A stretch of 64,000 nucleotides of DNA. Source: Bacteroidota bacterium (lineage in GTDB: Bacteria; Bacteroidota; Bacteroidia; AKYH767-A; OLB10). The notes under the pieces were generated by a model, which did no database searches, had not been told where the DNA came from, and was given only the letters and a program-made list of their open reading frames with translations. The DNA is taken from the NCBI GenBank assembly GCA_016717325.1, contig JADKFV010000003.1:62001-126000 (forward strand), in the 5' to 3' direction. A program made the translations under genes and the position numbers. Positions 47,090 to 55,996 of this stretch are shown here, one piece after another (the stretch's first letter is position 1; every line of letters starts with the position of its first letter).

Positions 47090-47235
47090 TTATCTATCAA
47101 TTTGTAAGCATGTTCTTTGCCTTCGGCAAGGCTCAATTTTTTCACGCCTACTGGTTGCAAGTTTTTTTTCAATTGCTCATATTCGCTTTTCGGAATAACT
47201 ACATATTCCTTTTTATCGATTGTTATTACATTCAT
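47068..47235 (-). CDS. Small antitoxin-like protein upstream of the RelE/ParE-like toxin
   Basis: 55 residues: MNVITIDKKEYVVIPKSEYEQLKKNL then KKLSLAEGKEHAYKLIDKWAKEGK. The N-terminus has the VIPKSEYEQL pattern of Phd/YefM-like or other small antitoxins, and the C-terminal helix could bind the toxin. Its 3' end overlaps the toxin start, the usual antitoxin-first order. Enclosed by 56-bp direct repeats. Family assignment is tentative. Confidence 0.65.
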   Translation of the reverse strand: MNVITIDKKEYVVIPKSEYEQLKKNLQPVGVKKLSLAEGKEHAYKLIDKWAKEGK

Positions 47236-47308
47236 TATTGTTTGTTTTAATAATTCAAAGTTAATGAAATTTTGTAATTAGTTGATTCATATTTCATAAA
47301 ATAAAAAG

Positions 47309-47364
47309 GGTAACATTCTTTTAAAGTCCGGTAAATATAAAAGATTTAGGGCAATAATCGTGCG
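47309..47364. repeat. 56-bp direct repeat, copy 2, right of the toxin-antitoxin unit
   Basis: Matches copy 1 at 46579-46634. The first ten bases differ slightly (TAACATTCTT against TAATATTTTT); the remainder is identical. Confidence 0.9.
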
Positions 47365-47529
47365 ATGAAAAATCATTGCCGCGAATGCGTGAATTGATTT
47401 CCAATATTTTTTTACAAAAGCAACAACAACTTTTTTGGGAAGCCGATGACTGTCGTTAATTATATCTTGGGGTTTGCAAATGTTTATTTTAGGAATTAGT
47501 CTGATAACTTCGTTTGTTACATAAGCTTA

Positions 47530-47602
47530 AAAGTGAAAACGAATGAATTCAATTTTTCAAAGCAAAGGCTTATTCTATTGAAGCATCATTCGTTTTCACT
47601 TT
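47530..47602. terminator. 17-bp inverted repeat with long loop, possible terminator
   Basis: AAAGTGAAAACGAATGA and TCATTCGTTTTCACTTT are perfect complements, separated by 39 bases that contain a shorter TTCAAT/ATTGAA stem. It lies about 160 bases past the stop of the T9SS gene to its right. No strong T-run, so a role other than termination is possible. The rest of 47365-47759 shows no gene. Confidence 0.45.
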
Positions 47603-47759
47603 CCAAAGTGCGAAAAATATGTAATTAGTCAATATTGTTTTTCTCCACCATCAGGCTGAGCAAGCTATATTTTTTAATATGCAACAGCATGTATATTATT
47701 GTTGAGTTTCAATATTCAATATTGTTTTTGCGATTTTATATCTGTTATATAATTTCACT

Positions 47760-49505
47760 TTATTCAATTACTATTTTTGATGTGTATGTTTCGTTATCTG
47801 CTATCAGCTTTATAAAATATAATCCTGATGGCAGGTTACTCACATTGATTTGTTTTGTGAAAGTACCTTCAATATTTATTGATTCTTTATACACAGTTCG
47901 TCCGGTTAAATCAGCAATAACAATTTGAGCATTCATAATTTCGGAATTTGTATTTGTTTCCACAGTGAAAAAATCGTCAACAATGGTTGGATATACGTTG
48001 AATAAAATTTCTTTGGTACTTATATCTGCACTATTCATTCGGCAAGATGCGGAAGTAAAATTTTGCACAGGTGAAAATGCAGATGACACATCAACGCCCA
48101 CAGTATCGCATAGGGTTCGTATTTTCCATTCATATGGCGTATTGCATGTGAGGTTATTTATCACCACCGCTTTTGCACTTCCGTTTACAAATCTTTTTTT
48201 CCATACCGATGCCGAAACTTTTTTGTGCCATATTTCATATTGCACAGCACCGGGTACTTTGGTCCAATTAAATTTTGCCTGCACAGGCGATAAGTTTATA
48301 GTGAATAATCCTACAGGAGTGTTGCAAGGAGTGGACTGAGTATAACGCGCGGTAGTGCCTCCGGTAACGTAAACGCTATTGTCGGTGCCAAAATCGAAAC
48401 ATACAGGATAGCCACTCGATGTAGTAGCCACCCAGGCTGATGTGCCATCACTATTCACTTTGCACAATCCCATTTGCGACATTGTACTTCCTGCAAGATA
48501 AGCAGCATTGGCACCATCGAGTTTTAGTTGTGCATGTGCAAGCAGTGAAAGATTGGGACCATCGGCATCGAGGTTTTGCCACAACATATTTCCATTACTA
48601 TTATATTTCATAAACGCACAACCATATGTTGCGCCCGGATATCCGCTTATTACCGGATTATTATCGCTGCCAACTTCTACTTTGTTTGCCGCCATATTAT
48701 TATTTTGAAACCATAACACACCGGCATTGGAATTCAATTTTTTTATTTGGCTGCCTACTCCAAATGCATTTATTAAATAAGTATTACCAAAAGCATCACC
48801 GGCAGCATCGCCAATCGAAACACTACTTATACCGGCAGTATTCCAAATCAAGTTGCCATTCAAATCAATTTTGGAAAAGGAATTTATATTACCTGTTATG
48901 CCTCTTTTTACCAACACGATTTTATTATCCGGAGTGAATTTGAAATTAACAGGAGCGCCACCACCCGTATCAAAATAATTCCATAGTGAGGTGCCTGCGG
49001 AATTAAATTTTTTCACTTTGGTTACTTGCCCGTTTGGCCCTGTTCCAATACCCAACACATAAATGTTATTATTTGCATCAATCAAACATTTGCGTGTTGA
49101 TGAACCATCAAAATTGGTTTCGTAAACTACACGCCATAACATAGTGCCCATAGAATTAAACTTCATTAACACACTTGCAGCATTTACCGGATTGGAATAA
49201 CCTGAACGTATGGTGCCCGAAACAATAATGTTTCCGGCATTATCGGTTTCGACCCATGTAGCAACTTCGTGCCGTGTATTATCGGTATTGTCATATGCGG
49301 TGTCCCATAAAATTACACCTGCCGAATTTCGTTTTGTAACAGTGATATCCCCTGCAGGATTATAATCCCAGTTGGCGGTGTATACATTGTTAGCAGCATC
49401 GGTAGCAACGGCTACTCCGCCCGGATAATTAAACCAATCAACGGTTACCTGTGCTTTTGTAAATGCACTGCACAACATGAGTAAAATCAAAATTTGTTTT
49501 TTCAT
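47760..49505 (-). CDS. T9SS-exported beta-propeller protein with Fn3 domain
   Basis: 581 residues. Signal peptide (ILILLMLCSAFTKAQ). A repeated propeller of the SBBP-like kind follows, with units such as NNVYTANWDYNPAGDITVTKRNSAGVILWD and NIYVLGIGTGPNGQVTKVKKFNSAGTSLWN. A fibronectin type III-like domain (LSPVQAKFNWTKVPGAVQYEIWHKK) precedes the T9SS sorting domain (FNVYPTIVDDFFTVET ... PSGLYFIKLIADN). It is the last of the run of exported-protein genes. Ligand unknown. Confidence 0.88.
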   Translation of the reverse strand: MKKQILILLMLCSAFTKAQVTVDWFNYPGGVAVATDAANNVYTANWDYNPAGDITVTKRNSAGVILWDTAYDNTDNTRHEVATWVETDNAGNIIVSGTIRSGYSNPVNAASVLMKFNSMGTMLWRVVYETNFDGSSTRKCLIDANNNIYVLGIGTGPNGQVTKVKKFNSAGTSLWNYFDTGGGAPVNFKFTPDNKIVLVKRGITGNINSFSKIDLNGNLIWNTAGISSVSIGDAAGDAFGNTYLINAFGVGSQIKKLNSNAGVLWFQNNNMAANKVEVGSDNNPVISGYPGATYGCAFMKYNSNGNMLWQNLDADGPNLSLLAHAQLKLDGANAAYLAGSTMSQMGLCKVNSDGTSAWVATTSSGYPVCFDFGTDNSVYVTGGTTARYTQSTPCNTPVGLFTINLSPVQAKFNWTKVPGAVQYEIWHKKVSASVWKKRFVNGSAKAVVINNLTCNTPYEWKIRTLCDTVGVDVSSAFSPVQNFTSASCRMNSADISTKEILFNVYPTIVDDFFTVETNTNSEIMNAQIVIADLTGRTVYKESINIEGTFTKQINVSNLPSGLYFIKLIADNETYTSKIVIE

Positions 49506-49551
49506 TTTTTTTAAAATTTTTAAGAAGTTTATTTTCGTCTAAAGCCCGTTA

Positions 49552-49761
49552 CTAAGATTTTGCAGGACAAGTGGAAATGCCAAAAATGCTGTACAAAGGA
49601 CAAAAACTGATAACACTGGTTAACGTAAAAACTGCTGCAAGTACAAGTAAAACTGTACCAACAATTCCGGTTACCATTCCGCTAAAATAGAGAGCAACAA
49701 AAATTGCCGAGATTATTAATCTAATAATTCTGTCGGCCGAACCCATGTTTTTTTTCATCAT
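49552..49761 (-). CDS. DUF2892-type small membrane protein
   Basis: 69 residues: a short basic start (MMKKNMGSADRIIR), two hydrophobic helices, and the C-terminal CPLYSIFGISTCP motif. This is the DUF2892 (YgaP transmembrane-like) family, often seen next to rhodanese or stress genes. It follows the Crp/Fnr gene after 162 bases, and the palindrome at 49910-49925 lies upstream of it, so it may be a target of that regulator. Biochemical role unknown. Confidence 0.85.
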   Translation of the reverse strand: MMKKNMGSADRIIRLIISAIFVALYFSGMVTGIVGTVLLVLAAVFTLTSVISFCPLYSIFGISTCPAKS

Positions 49762-49909
49762 ACTTTTTTTTTAAATTTTTTTTTAGTTAAAGATTAATAC
49801 AATTAGTGATATTAAAACTATACATGTTATGCACATCATTATAAATTTCAATATTGTTTTTTTATCATTCATTTGCAATGCAAAGCAATATCATTTTCAT
49901 AAGGCTTGC

Positions 49910-49925
49910 AGTGACATAAGTCACT
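49910..49925. promoter_or_regulatory. Crp/Fnr-type palindrome upstream of the DUF2892 gene
   Basis: AGTGAC-ATAA-GTCACT, a perfect 6-4-6 inverted repeat (equally GTGA-N6-TCAC), as for Crp/Fnr/FixK dimers. It overlaps the stop of the Crp/Fnr gene. A related TGAC-N4-GTCA site is at 58394-58407. Confidence 0.55.
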
Positions 49926-50556
49926 ACAGAGAAAAAATTTCTATACTCGAGTGATGTTGTTTTATAAGTTTTTCGTTTTCGAGTTTCTTTACAATTCTGG
50001 TAACTACTTCGCGCGAGGTGCCAAGATTATTTGCTATTTCTTTGTGTGAAATTTTTATGGGATTTTCTCCGGTTACCATTACTTTATTTTTTACATAATC
50101 CAGCACACGCTTATCAAGTTTATGATAAATTAAATGGTTGATGGTTTCAATCATTTCTGCATAGCGTAAATCATACTGATTATAAAACAATGTATTGATA
50201 CCCGGATATTGTTTTATCCAAAGGTTTACTTTATCCGATGGCAAAAGCAATACAGTCGACTCATGTTCGGTGATTGCAAAAATTTTACTCTTATCGTGAT
50301 GTATTGCCGATGAGAACGACATTATACAACTTTGTTCGGGCTGAATGTAGTACAACAGAAGTTCCTTGTCTTCGAACCGGGTAAAAACTTTTATCAGTCC
50401 CTTCAACACAATCGGAATTACTTTTACATACTGCCCTTCGCGCACAAGTTCTGTATTCGCAGGAAATATTTTGACAATACCAAATTCAAGAATTTCTTTA
50501 ACAAGGTCGTTGCCAAGATACTTGAGCCGGTTTTCTATTTCATGTAGTATTGTCAT
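49924..50556 (-). CDS. Crp/Fnr-family transcriptional regulator
   Basis: 210 residues. Residues about 10-120 are a cyclic-nucleotide-binding-like beta-barrel (FPANTELVREGQYVKVIPIVLKGLIKVFTRFEDKELLLYYIQPEQ). The C-terminal winged helix has KISHKEIANNLGTSREVVTRIVKKLENEKLI. No N-terminal Cys cluster, so not a classic Fe-S FNR; cAMP-contact residues are not obvious. Bacteroidota members of this group often respond to oxygen, NO or heme, but the signal here is unknown. Two matching DNA palindromes occur nearby. Confidence 0.92.
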   Translation of the reverse strand: MTILHEIENRLKYLGNDLVKEILEFGIVKIFPANTELVREGQYVKVIPIVLKGLIKVFTRFEDKELLLYYIQPEQSCIMSFSSAIHHDKSKIFAITEHESTVLLLPSDKVNLWIKQYPGINTLFYNQYDLRYAEMIETINHLIYHKLDKRVLDYVKNKVMVTGENPIKISHKEIANNLGTSREVVTRIVKKLENEKLIKQHHSSIEIFSL

Positions 50557-50630
50557 TAATGCAAAATGTTATCGTTTAGATTTGTTGAACTTGAAATATT
50601 TTCACAATGTACTTAAATAGAAAAGTGAGT

Positions 50631-51878
50631 TTATAATTTTATCAGTTTAATACTTTTACTTTTTTGGTTTTCGAAAATAAAAACATAAAAAATTCCATTG
50701 TCATAATTACTCAAATCGATAGTAACTTCTGCATCGGAATTATTATTTAATATTTGTCCGGCTGTTTTTCCATTTGCATCAACAACTTGTATTGAGGTGT
50801 TTTTCATATTGCTGCCATGCAATACATAAACTCCATTTGCTAAAGTTGAACAAGTGATAGCAAATGAATCATCTATATTGTTTTCAATATTGATAATGTT
50901 AGAATAAGTGTAATCGCCATTGCTTTCTAAAAGTTTTATTCTGTAATAGTTTGAGCCTTGATGTGGAAAGACATCATCGAAAGAATAATATTTTGTTTGC
51001 AAATAGTTTACTGCAACATTTGTTTTTCCAATAGTTTCGAAATGAATGGCATCCATACTTTTTTCCACTTCAAAATAATTATTGCCTGTTGAATTATCTG
51101 TTGTCCAGGTGAGATGATTGATATTGTTTTTGAATTCACCTGTAAACGATAATAAGTTAATTGGCAATGGTGCTGAAGGTGCTGTAACCAATTGATCAAT
51201 AAAATAGTATGCACCAAATGAACTTGGCGAACTATTGTTGAACACAGTATGCGTAGTAGCGGCATCATTATAAAAATTGCCAATGGTAATATGTTGAAAA
51301 GGTGCTGTGGCTGTAAACGAAAAAGTAACAAGTTGCCAGTTTGTATTCCACCACACTGTATTAATTTCGCATTGTGGAGTTGCGTTTATTACTTCGTGCT
51401 GAAATTGCACCAATGGATTGATGGAAAAACAAACACCAATGTGATTGCAACCCGATCCACAATATTGGTTGCTGATACCATTAGTCATCATAAACGAAAC
51501 ATCATACTTCTTACCCACTATCAATGGAGAACTTAATGGCCGCGAAATATACTCGCGAAAATCCACTACGCCCTGATTGTAATAAGCAACAAAACCCATG
51601 ATGGCATTGCCGGCAAAAGGATTAACATTGCCATAAATGGAATTTGGTAAGTGTGCTTGTCCTGCACCGTTTGTCGACAAATAATCGGGGCTTGCATAAG
51701 GCCATGCAAAAGCAGGATAGTTATTCACATTGTTCCATCCGTTTACCTTCCACCACTCACCGGGTCCGGTGGGCAATGCATTATAAGTTTCGAATCCACT
51801 ATTGGCAATTAAATTTTGAGCGTCACATTTGTAAATGAGAAACGCAAAAACGAATGGCAAAATAAATTTACGTTTCAT
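50631..51878 (-). CDS. T9SS-exported protein with jelly-roll N-terminal domain
   Basis: 415 residues. Signal peptide (FILPFVFAFLIYKCDAQ). The N-terminal domain begins NLIANSGFETYNALPTGPGEWW, a form seen in carbohydrate-binding-like jelly-roll domains, and carries CGSGCNHIGVCFSINP. A linker (PLPINLLSFTGEFKNNINHLTWTT) leads to an Fn3-like segment and the T9SS sorting domain (ISIQVVDANGKTAG-like: TSIQVVDANGKTAG, NGIFYVFIFENQKSKSIKLIKL). The last ~180 residues resemble those of the next gene, so the two share a tail. Ligand unknown. Confidence 0.85.
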   Translation of the reverse strand: MKRKFILPFVFAFLIYKCDAQNLIANSGFETYNALPTGPGEWWKVNGWNNVNNYPAFAWPYASPDYLSTNGAGQAHLPNSIYGNVNPFAGNAIMGFVAYYNQGVVDFREYISRPLSSPLIVGKKYDVSFMMTNGISNQYCGSGCNHIGVCFSINPLVQFQHEVINATPQCEINTVWWNTNWQLVTFSFTATAPFQHITIGNFYNDAATTHTVFNNSSPSSFGAYYFIDQLVTAPSAPLPINLLSFTGEFKNNINHLTWTTDNSTGNNYFEVEKSMDAIHFETIGKTNVAVNYLQTKYYSFDDVFPHQGSNYYRIKLLESNGDYTYSNIINIENNIDDSFAITCSTLANGVYVLHGSNMKNTSIQVVDANGKTAGQILNNNSDAEVTIDLSNYDNGIFYVFIFENQKSKSIKLIKL

Positions 51879-51891
51879 GGCAACAGATAGA

Positions 51892-53865
51892 TTATAGATT
51901 TACGATTTTAATGGTTTGATTTTTTTCTGACGAAAATACTCGTAAAAAATAAAGGCCCTTTTTGTATGAACTTAAATCGATAACTAACTCGCTTGTCAAC
52001 ACATTTCTTTTTTCGGCAATTTCTTTTCCTTCTGTATCAAGTAATTTTATTGACGCTGAATTTAATTCGCTACAGTGTAAAATGAATATCCCATTTACAT
52101 CTGTTGGGTTGACGCTGCAAAAAATATCTTGTCTTTTATTTTCGATACTTATTATGTTGGAGTATTTATTGTTGCCGTTGAAATCAACTTGTTTGAGGCG
52201 ATAATAAATTACACCGTAAATATTTTTTTTATCATCGAAAGAATAATGCTTAACCTGTACTGTGCTGCCAGCGCCATTTACTTTTCCAATGGTTTCGAAA
52301 TTAATTCCATCGGCACTTCGTTCTACTTCAAAATAATCGTTGTCGGTTTCGCTGGTGGTTGTCCAGGTAAGATGATTGATGTTGTTTTTATTTTCGGCAG
52401 AAAATGAAATGAGTTCGATGGGAAGCGGAATTAATGTGCACAGATTTCCAAAAATTGAAACAGTAGAACCACCTTTTGTTATAGCAAGATCAGGTCTGCC
52501 GTCTCCGTCAAGATCATCTATCCCAACATCCATAGATGCCAATGAAACAAATAGATCAACTCGTGGCGCAAATGTTATTAACCCGGGCACGCTGGTGTTT
52601 ATAAATATGCTGGTGTTATGCAGGTTATAATTAGCAACGGTAATGTCCGGTCTTCCGTCTCCATCCAAATCGCCATAGGCAATACCATAATGTGTCATTG
52701 TACCTGCTGGGGTTGCAAAATCTTTTCTTGCTGCTAAACTTATATTCCCTGGTGTGCTGGTATTTCGGTATACTGCAAGTGTGGCAACATCTCTGTTTGC
52801 TAAAGCAATGTCAGCTTTGCCGTCACCGTCTAAATCACCTATATGCAAATAATAAGGAACGGCACCCGGTGCAAAATCCTGACGTGAAGCAAAAGAAATT
52901 ATGCCGGGTGTGCTGGTGTTTCTAAATAACGAAAGTGTGTTACTTGTAAAGCATGTAATTACTACATCGGGTTTATTGTCTCCATCGAGGTCGCCCACAT
53001 CAATTTTGTGTGGTTGTGATGTAGTTGCAAAGCTAACCCCTGTGGCAAAAGAAATTACTCCAGGCCCAGTGCTGGTATTTCGCAATACCCACATGCAATT
53101 GCCCGACCAATGCACAGAAACAAGATCAGGTTTTCCGTCCAGGTCAATATCAATTATTTTATTACCATTTCCTTGTCCTGACGAGGCAGCAAAATCCTGC
53201 CGTGCAGCAAAAGAAATATTTCCGGGTGTACTTGTGTTTCTATATGCCGAAACAAAAGTACCGCCACCATTTCCGCCAACTGCCACATCGGGTTTTCCAT
53301 CACCATCAAAATCACCAATCGAAACCTCATTGGGCTGTCCACCTGCAGCCCATGGGAAGGCAACTTTTGTTGCAAATGAAATATTCCCGGGTGTACTGGT
53401 GTTTCGGGTTACAGTAAATGTGTTATTAAAATAATCTGCTATAATAAGATCTGCTTTTCCATCACCATCAATATCGCAGATTTCGACATTATGCGATCCG
53501 CCCTGAACAATTAACTCGGCACCAAAAGTTGGAGTATGGCTGCAGCTGTTAGCTACATTAAATGGCTTTGCTGAATAAGCAGTTAAATGCGTACTGAGAT
53601 TGGTAACGGTAATATACAGGAAGTTGGCACCGGAAGGTACTATAACATTAAGCGTGGTTGTAGTTGCTGCAGTTACAGTTGCCCTTGTAGCACCAAAGAA
53701 AACAATGTTGTTAGCCGGAATAGTATTAAACCCGGTTCCTGAAATTGTAACGGCTGATCCTACAGGTCCCCAGGTTGGTACAAAGGAGGTGATGGTTTGT
53801 GCAATAGAAAAGTTTGCCTGCAAGCCGGTTACAAAAATCAATATGTGGAATATTATTTTTTTCAT
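51892..53865 (-). CDS. T9SS-exported FG-GAP/VCBS-repeat protein with IPT/TIG domain
   Basis: 657 residues. Signal peptide (HILIFVTGLQANFSIAQ), then an IPT/TIG domain (SFVPTWGPVGSAVTISGTGFNTIPANNIVFFG). Seven FG-GAP/VCBS repeats of about 50 residues follow, each with a calcium-loop pattern such as DIDGDGKADLIIADYF and DFDGDGKPDVAVGG. The linker INHLTWTTTSETDNDYFEVERSADG and the T9SS domain (SIKLLDTEGKEIAE ... GLYFLRVFS) end it. Predicted seven-bladed, integrin-like propeller on the cell surface. Confidence 0.92.
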   Translation of the reverse strand: MKKIIFHILIFVTGLQANFSIAQTITSFVPTWGPVGSAVTISGTGFNTIPANNIVFFGATRATVTAATTTTLNVIVPSGANFLYITVTNLSTHLTAYSAKPFNVANSCSHTPTFGAELIVQGGSHNVEICDIDGDGKADLIIADYFNNTFTVTRNTSTPGNISFATKVAFPWAAGGQPNEVSIGDFDGDGKPDVAVGGNGGGTFVSAYRNTSTPGNISFAARQDFAASSGQGNGNKIIDIDLDGKPDLVSVHWSGNCMWVLRNTSTGPGVISFATGVSFATTSQPHKIDVGDLDGDNKPDVVITCFTSNTLSLFRNTSTPGIISFASRQDFAPGAVPYYLHIGDLDGDGKADIALANRDVATLAVYRNTSTPGNISLAARKDFATPAGTMTHYGIAYGDLDGDGRPDITVANYNLHNTSIFINTSVPGLITFAPRVDLFVSLASMDVGIDDLDGDGRPDLAITKGGSTVSIFGNLCTLIPLPIELISFSAENKNNINHLTWTTTSETDNDYFEVERSADGINFETIGKVNGAGSTVQVKHYSFDDKKNIYGVIYYRLKQVDFNGNNKYSNIISIENKRQDIFCSVNPTDVNGIFILHCSELNSASIKLLDTEGKEIAEKRNVLTSELVIDLSSYKKGLYFLRVFSSEKNQTIKIVNL

Positions 53866-53933
53866 GTGATTCGCATCTGCTATGCAGCAAAAAAAGCAGC
53901 TATAATTTTTTTATTTTTCACGATTAATGGGCA

Positions 53934-55985
53934 TTAGTTTTTTATCAATTTAATGGTTTCAATTTTACTTCCTGAAATTATTTTAGCAAAATAAATTCCG
54001 GGTTCAAAATTTTTGATTTCGATGTTGATATTGGCAACGGTTTCGGAAATTGATTTTTGAAAAAATAATTTTCCGGCAAAATTCGATGTCACCATTTTAT
54101 CCCCTGCATTTAAATTAAGTCCGGTAATATTTATTTCATCAGTAGCCGGGTTAGGGAATATGTTGATGTTTGAATTTTGGTTTTTTATTACAAAAATAAT
54201 TTGTGAGTATTTGAAACCACTATTTAAATCAACTTGCTTAAGCCTGTAGTAATTTATTCCTTCCAAAGGATTTTCATCAGTGCAAGAATAATTTTGAATT
54301 TGGGTGTTGTCGCCTTTGCTTTTTATTTTGCCAATTGCTGTCCACTCATCAGTTGCAGATTTCGAATGCTTTTCGATCAAAAAGTAATCGTTGTTTATTT
54401 CGCTTGCTGTTGTCCACTCCAAAATGTTTTTATTATTTTTATTGAAGCCTTCAAACGAAATTAATTCCACCGGCAATGGACCTGCAGAAGTAAAATATTT
54501 TCCAAAAAAAACATTGTCGACCGATGATGGTGCAGTAAGAATTGCCACACCAATACCCGGATCGAAATCGACTGTACCTGTACCAAAGGGACCGTTAAAA
54601 ATTCCTGAGTAGTATAAATAACCCGTTGCATCTATACACAAGGATGATTTATAAGCCATCACACTGCAATAGCATTGACGCCCAAAAACTCCCGCCCATA
54701 AATAATTTCCCAAAGCATCGTACCGGCCTAAAATATTATACGTAGGCGGAGGTAAGTTGGAAGGCACATTCAAATTAGCAACACCCGCACCCGGATTCAT
54801 ATCAATGGGCGAACCGTACCCATTTCCATAATATCCTGAAATAAAAATATTGCCCGATGGCTCGCGCGCAATATCCTGACTGTAAAAATTAATCGGCAAT
54901 TGTTTCATCCATACTAAATTTCCATTTATATCATACTTGCCAAAAAAAGTTGCACTGCTTGCTGTTGTAAGACTTGTAACACCTGCACCGGGATCGAAAT
55001 CGACAGTAGAAGCAAAAATTCCTATAACGTTAATATTTCCTGCCACGTCAGCTTTGAGTGCCGAACCTCCATCAGTTCCGGTACTGCCAAATCTGTTTGC
55101 CCATAAATAATTTCCTGAAGCATTATACCTTGCAATAAAAATATCGTTGCCTCCGGCCGATGTAAGGTTGGCAACAGAAACCGAAGGATCGAAATCGGCA
55201 GTGCCAGCAAAATTTCCGGTAAGATAAATATTGCCTGCGTTATCAAAATCAATATCGCGAACATCATCGCCCAGCGCACCACCAATTTGTTTTACCCATT
55301 GATACACGCCTGCTGAACTGAACTTTGCCAAAAAAATATCTGTTGTGCCAAAGGCAGTTAAATTGCTAACCCCGGCACCGGGATCAAAGTCGACAGTAAG
55401 TGAAAAATTGCCTGTTAAAAAAACATTGCCTGTTGCATCGCAAAGTATTTCATTGCCTCTGTCATCGCCATTCGATCCCATTTGTTTTGCCCACAAATAA
55501 TTTCCGTTGCTATCATACTTGGCAAAATAAATATAGTTGCTGCCTACTGCCGATGATAAAAATGCTGTGCCGCCATTTGGATCGAAATCAATATTTGTAC
55601 CTTGAAAGTATCCGGTGATGTAAAGATTGCTGCTTGCATCAATTGCAATTTGATTGCCTCCGTACGATGCAGTGATAGGAATATTTTTTGCCCACAAGTA
55701 ATTTCCATTTGCATCGTACTTGGCAATATAAATATTGCAGCCATAGGGCGATGGTGTTATGTTGGCTACTCCCGCACCGGGATCGAAATCGACCGTGCCA
55801 AAAAAAACACCCGTTATAAAAACATTGCCCAAGGCATCAACTACTGTTGCCCTTTGTATTGTTTCTACATTGCCGATATTTGTTTTTGCCCACACATAAG
55901 TTGGCGCTTGTGCTTTGCAAAAATTAATAGATGTGAAATGTAAAAGCATTACAGTCACAAGAGATATCAATTTTTGAGCATTCAT
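53934..55985 (-). CDS. T9SS-exported SBBP-type beta-propeller protein
   Basis: 683 residues. Signal peptide (VMLLHFTSINFCKAQ). About eight SBBP-like repeats follow, with GNVFITGVFFGTVDFDPGAGVANIT and YIAKYDANGNYLWAKN as the recurring pair. The linker ILEWTTASEINNDYFLIEKHS and T9SS domain (INIFPNPATDEINITG ... PGIYFAKIISGSKIETIKLIKN) complete it. The acidic DFDPGAG loops are typical of this propeller class; binding partner unknown. Confidence 0.92.
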   Translation of the reverse strand: MNAQKLISLVTVMLLHFTSINFCKAQAPTYVWAKTNIGNVETIQRATVVDALGNVFITGVFFGTVDFDPGAGVANITPSPYGCNIYIAKYDANGNYLWAKNIPITASYGGNQIAIDASSNLYITGYFQGTNIDFDPNGGTAFLSSAVGSNYIYFAKYDSNGNYLWAKQMGSNGDDRGNEILCDATGNVFLTGNFSLTVDFDPGAGVSNLTAFGTTDIFLAKFSSAGVYQWVKQIGGALGDDVRDIDFDNAGNIYLTGNFAGTADFDPSVSVANLTSAGGNDIFIARYNASGNYLWANRFGSTGTDGGSALKADVAGNINVIGIFASTVDFDPGAGVTSLTTASSATFFGKYDINGNLVWMKQLPINFYSQDIAREPSGNIFISGYYGNGYGSPIDMNPGAGVANLNVPSNLPPPTYNILGRYDALGNYLWAGVFGRQCYCSVMAYKSSLCIDATGYLYYSGIFNGPFGTGTVDFDPGIGVAILTAPSSVDNVFFGKYFTSAGPLPVELISFEGFNKNNKNILEWTTASEINNDYFLIEKHSKSATDEWTAIGKIKSKGDNTQIQNYSCTDENPLEGINYYRLKQVDLNSGFKYSQIIFVIKNQNSNINIFPNPATDEINITGLNLNAGDKMVTSNFAGKLFFQKSISETVANINIEIKNFEPGIYFAKIISGSKIETIKLIKN

Positions 55986-55996
55986 AAAGTATCTGT

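Noticed and set aside
52480..53470. Recurrent ~150-bp pattern that looks like tandem DNA repeats
   Set aside because: It is the coding sequence of FG-GAP/VCBS repeats in one protein.
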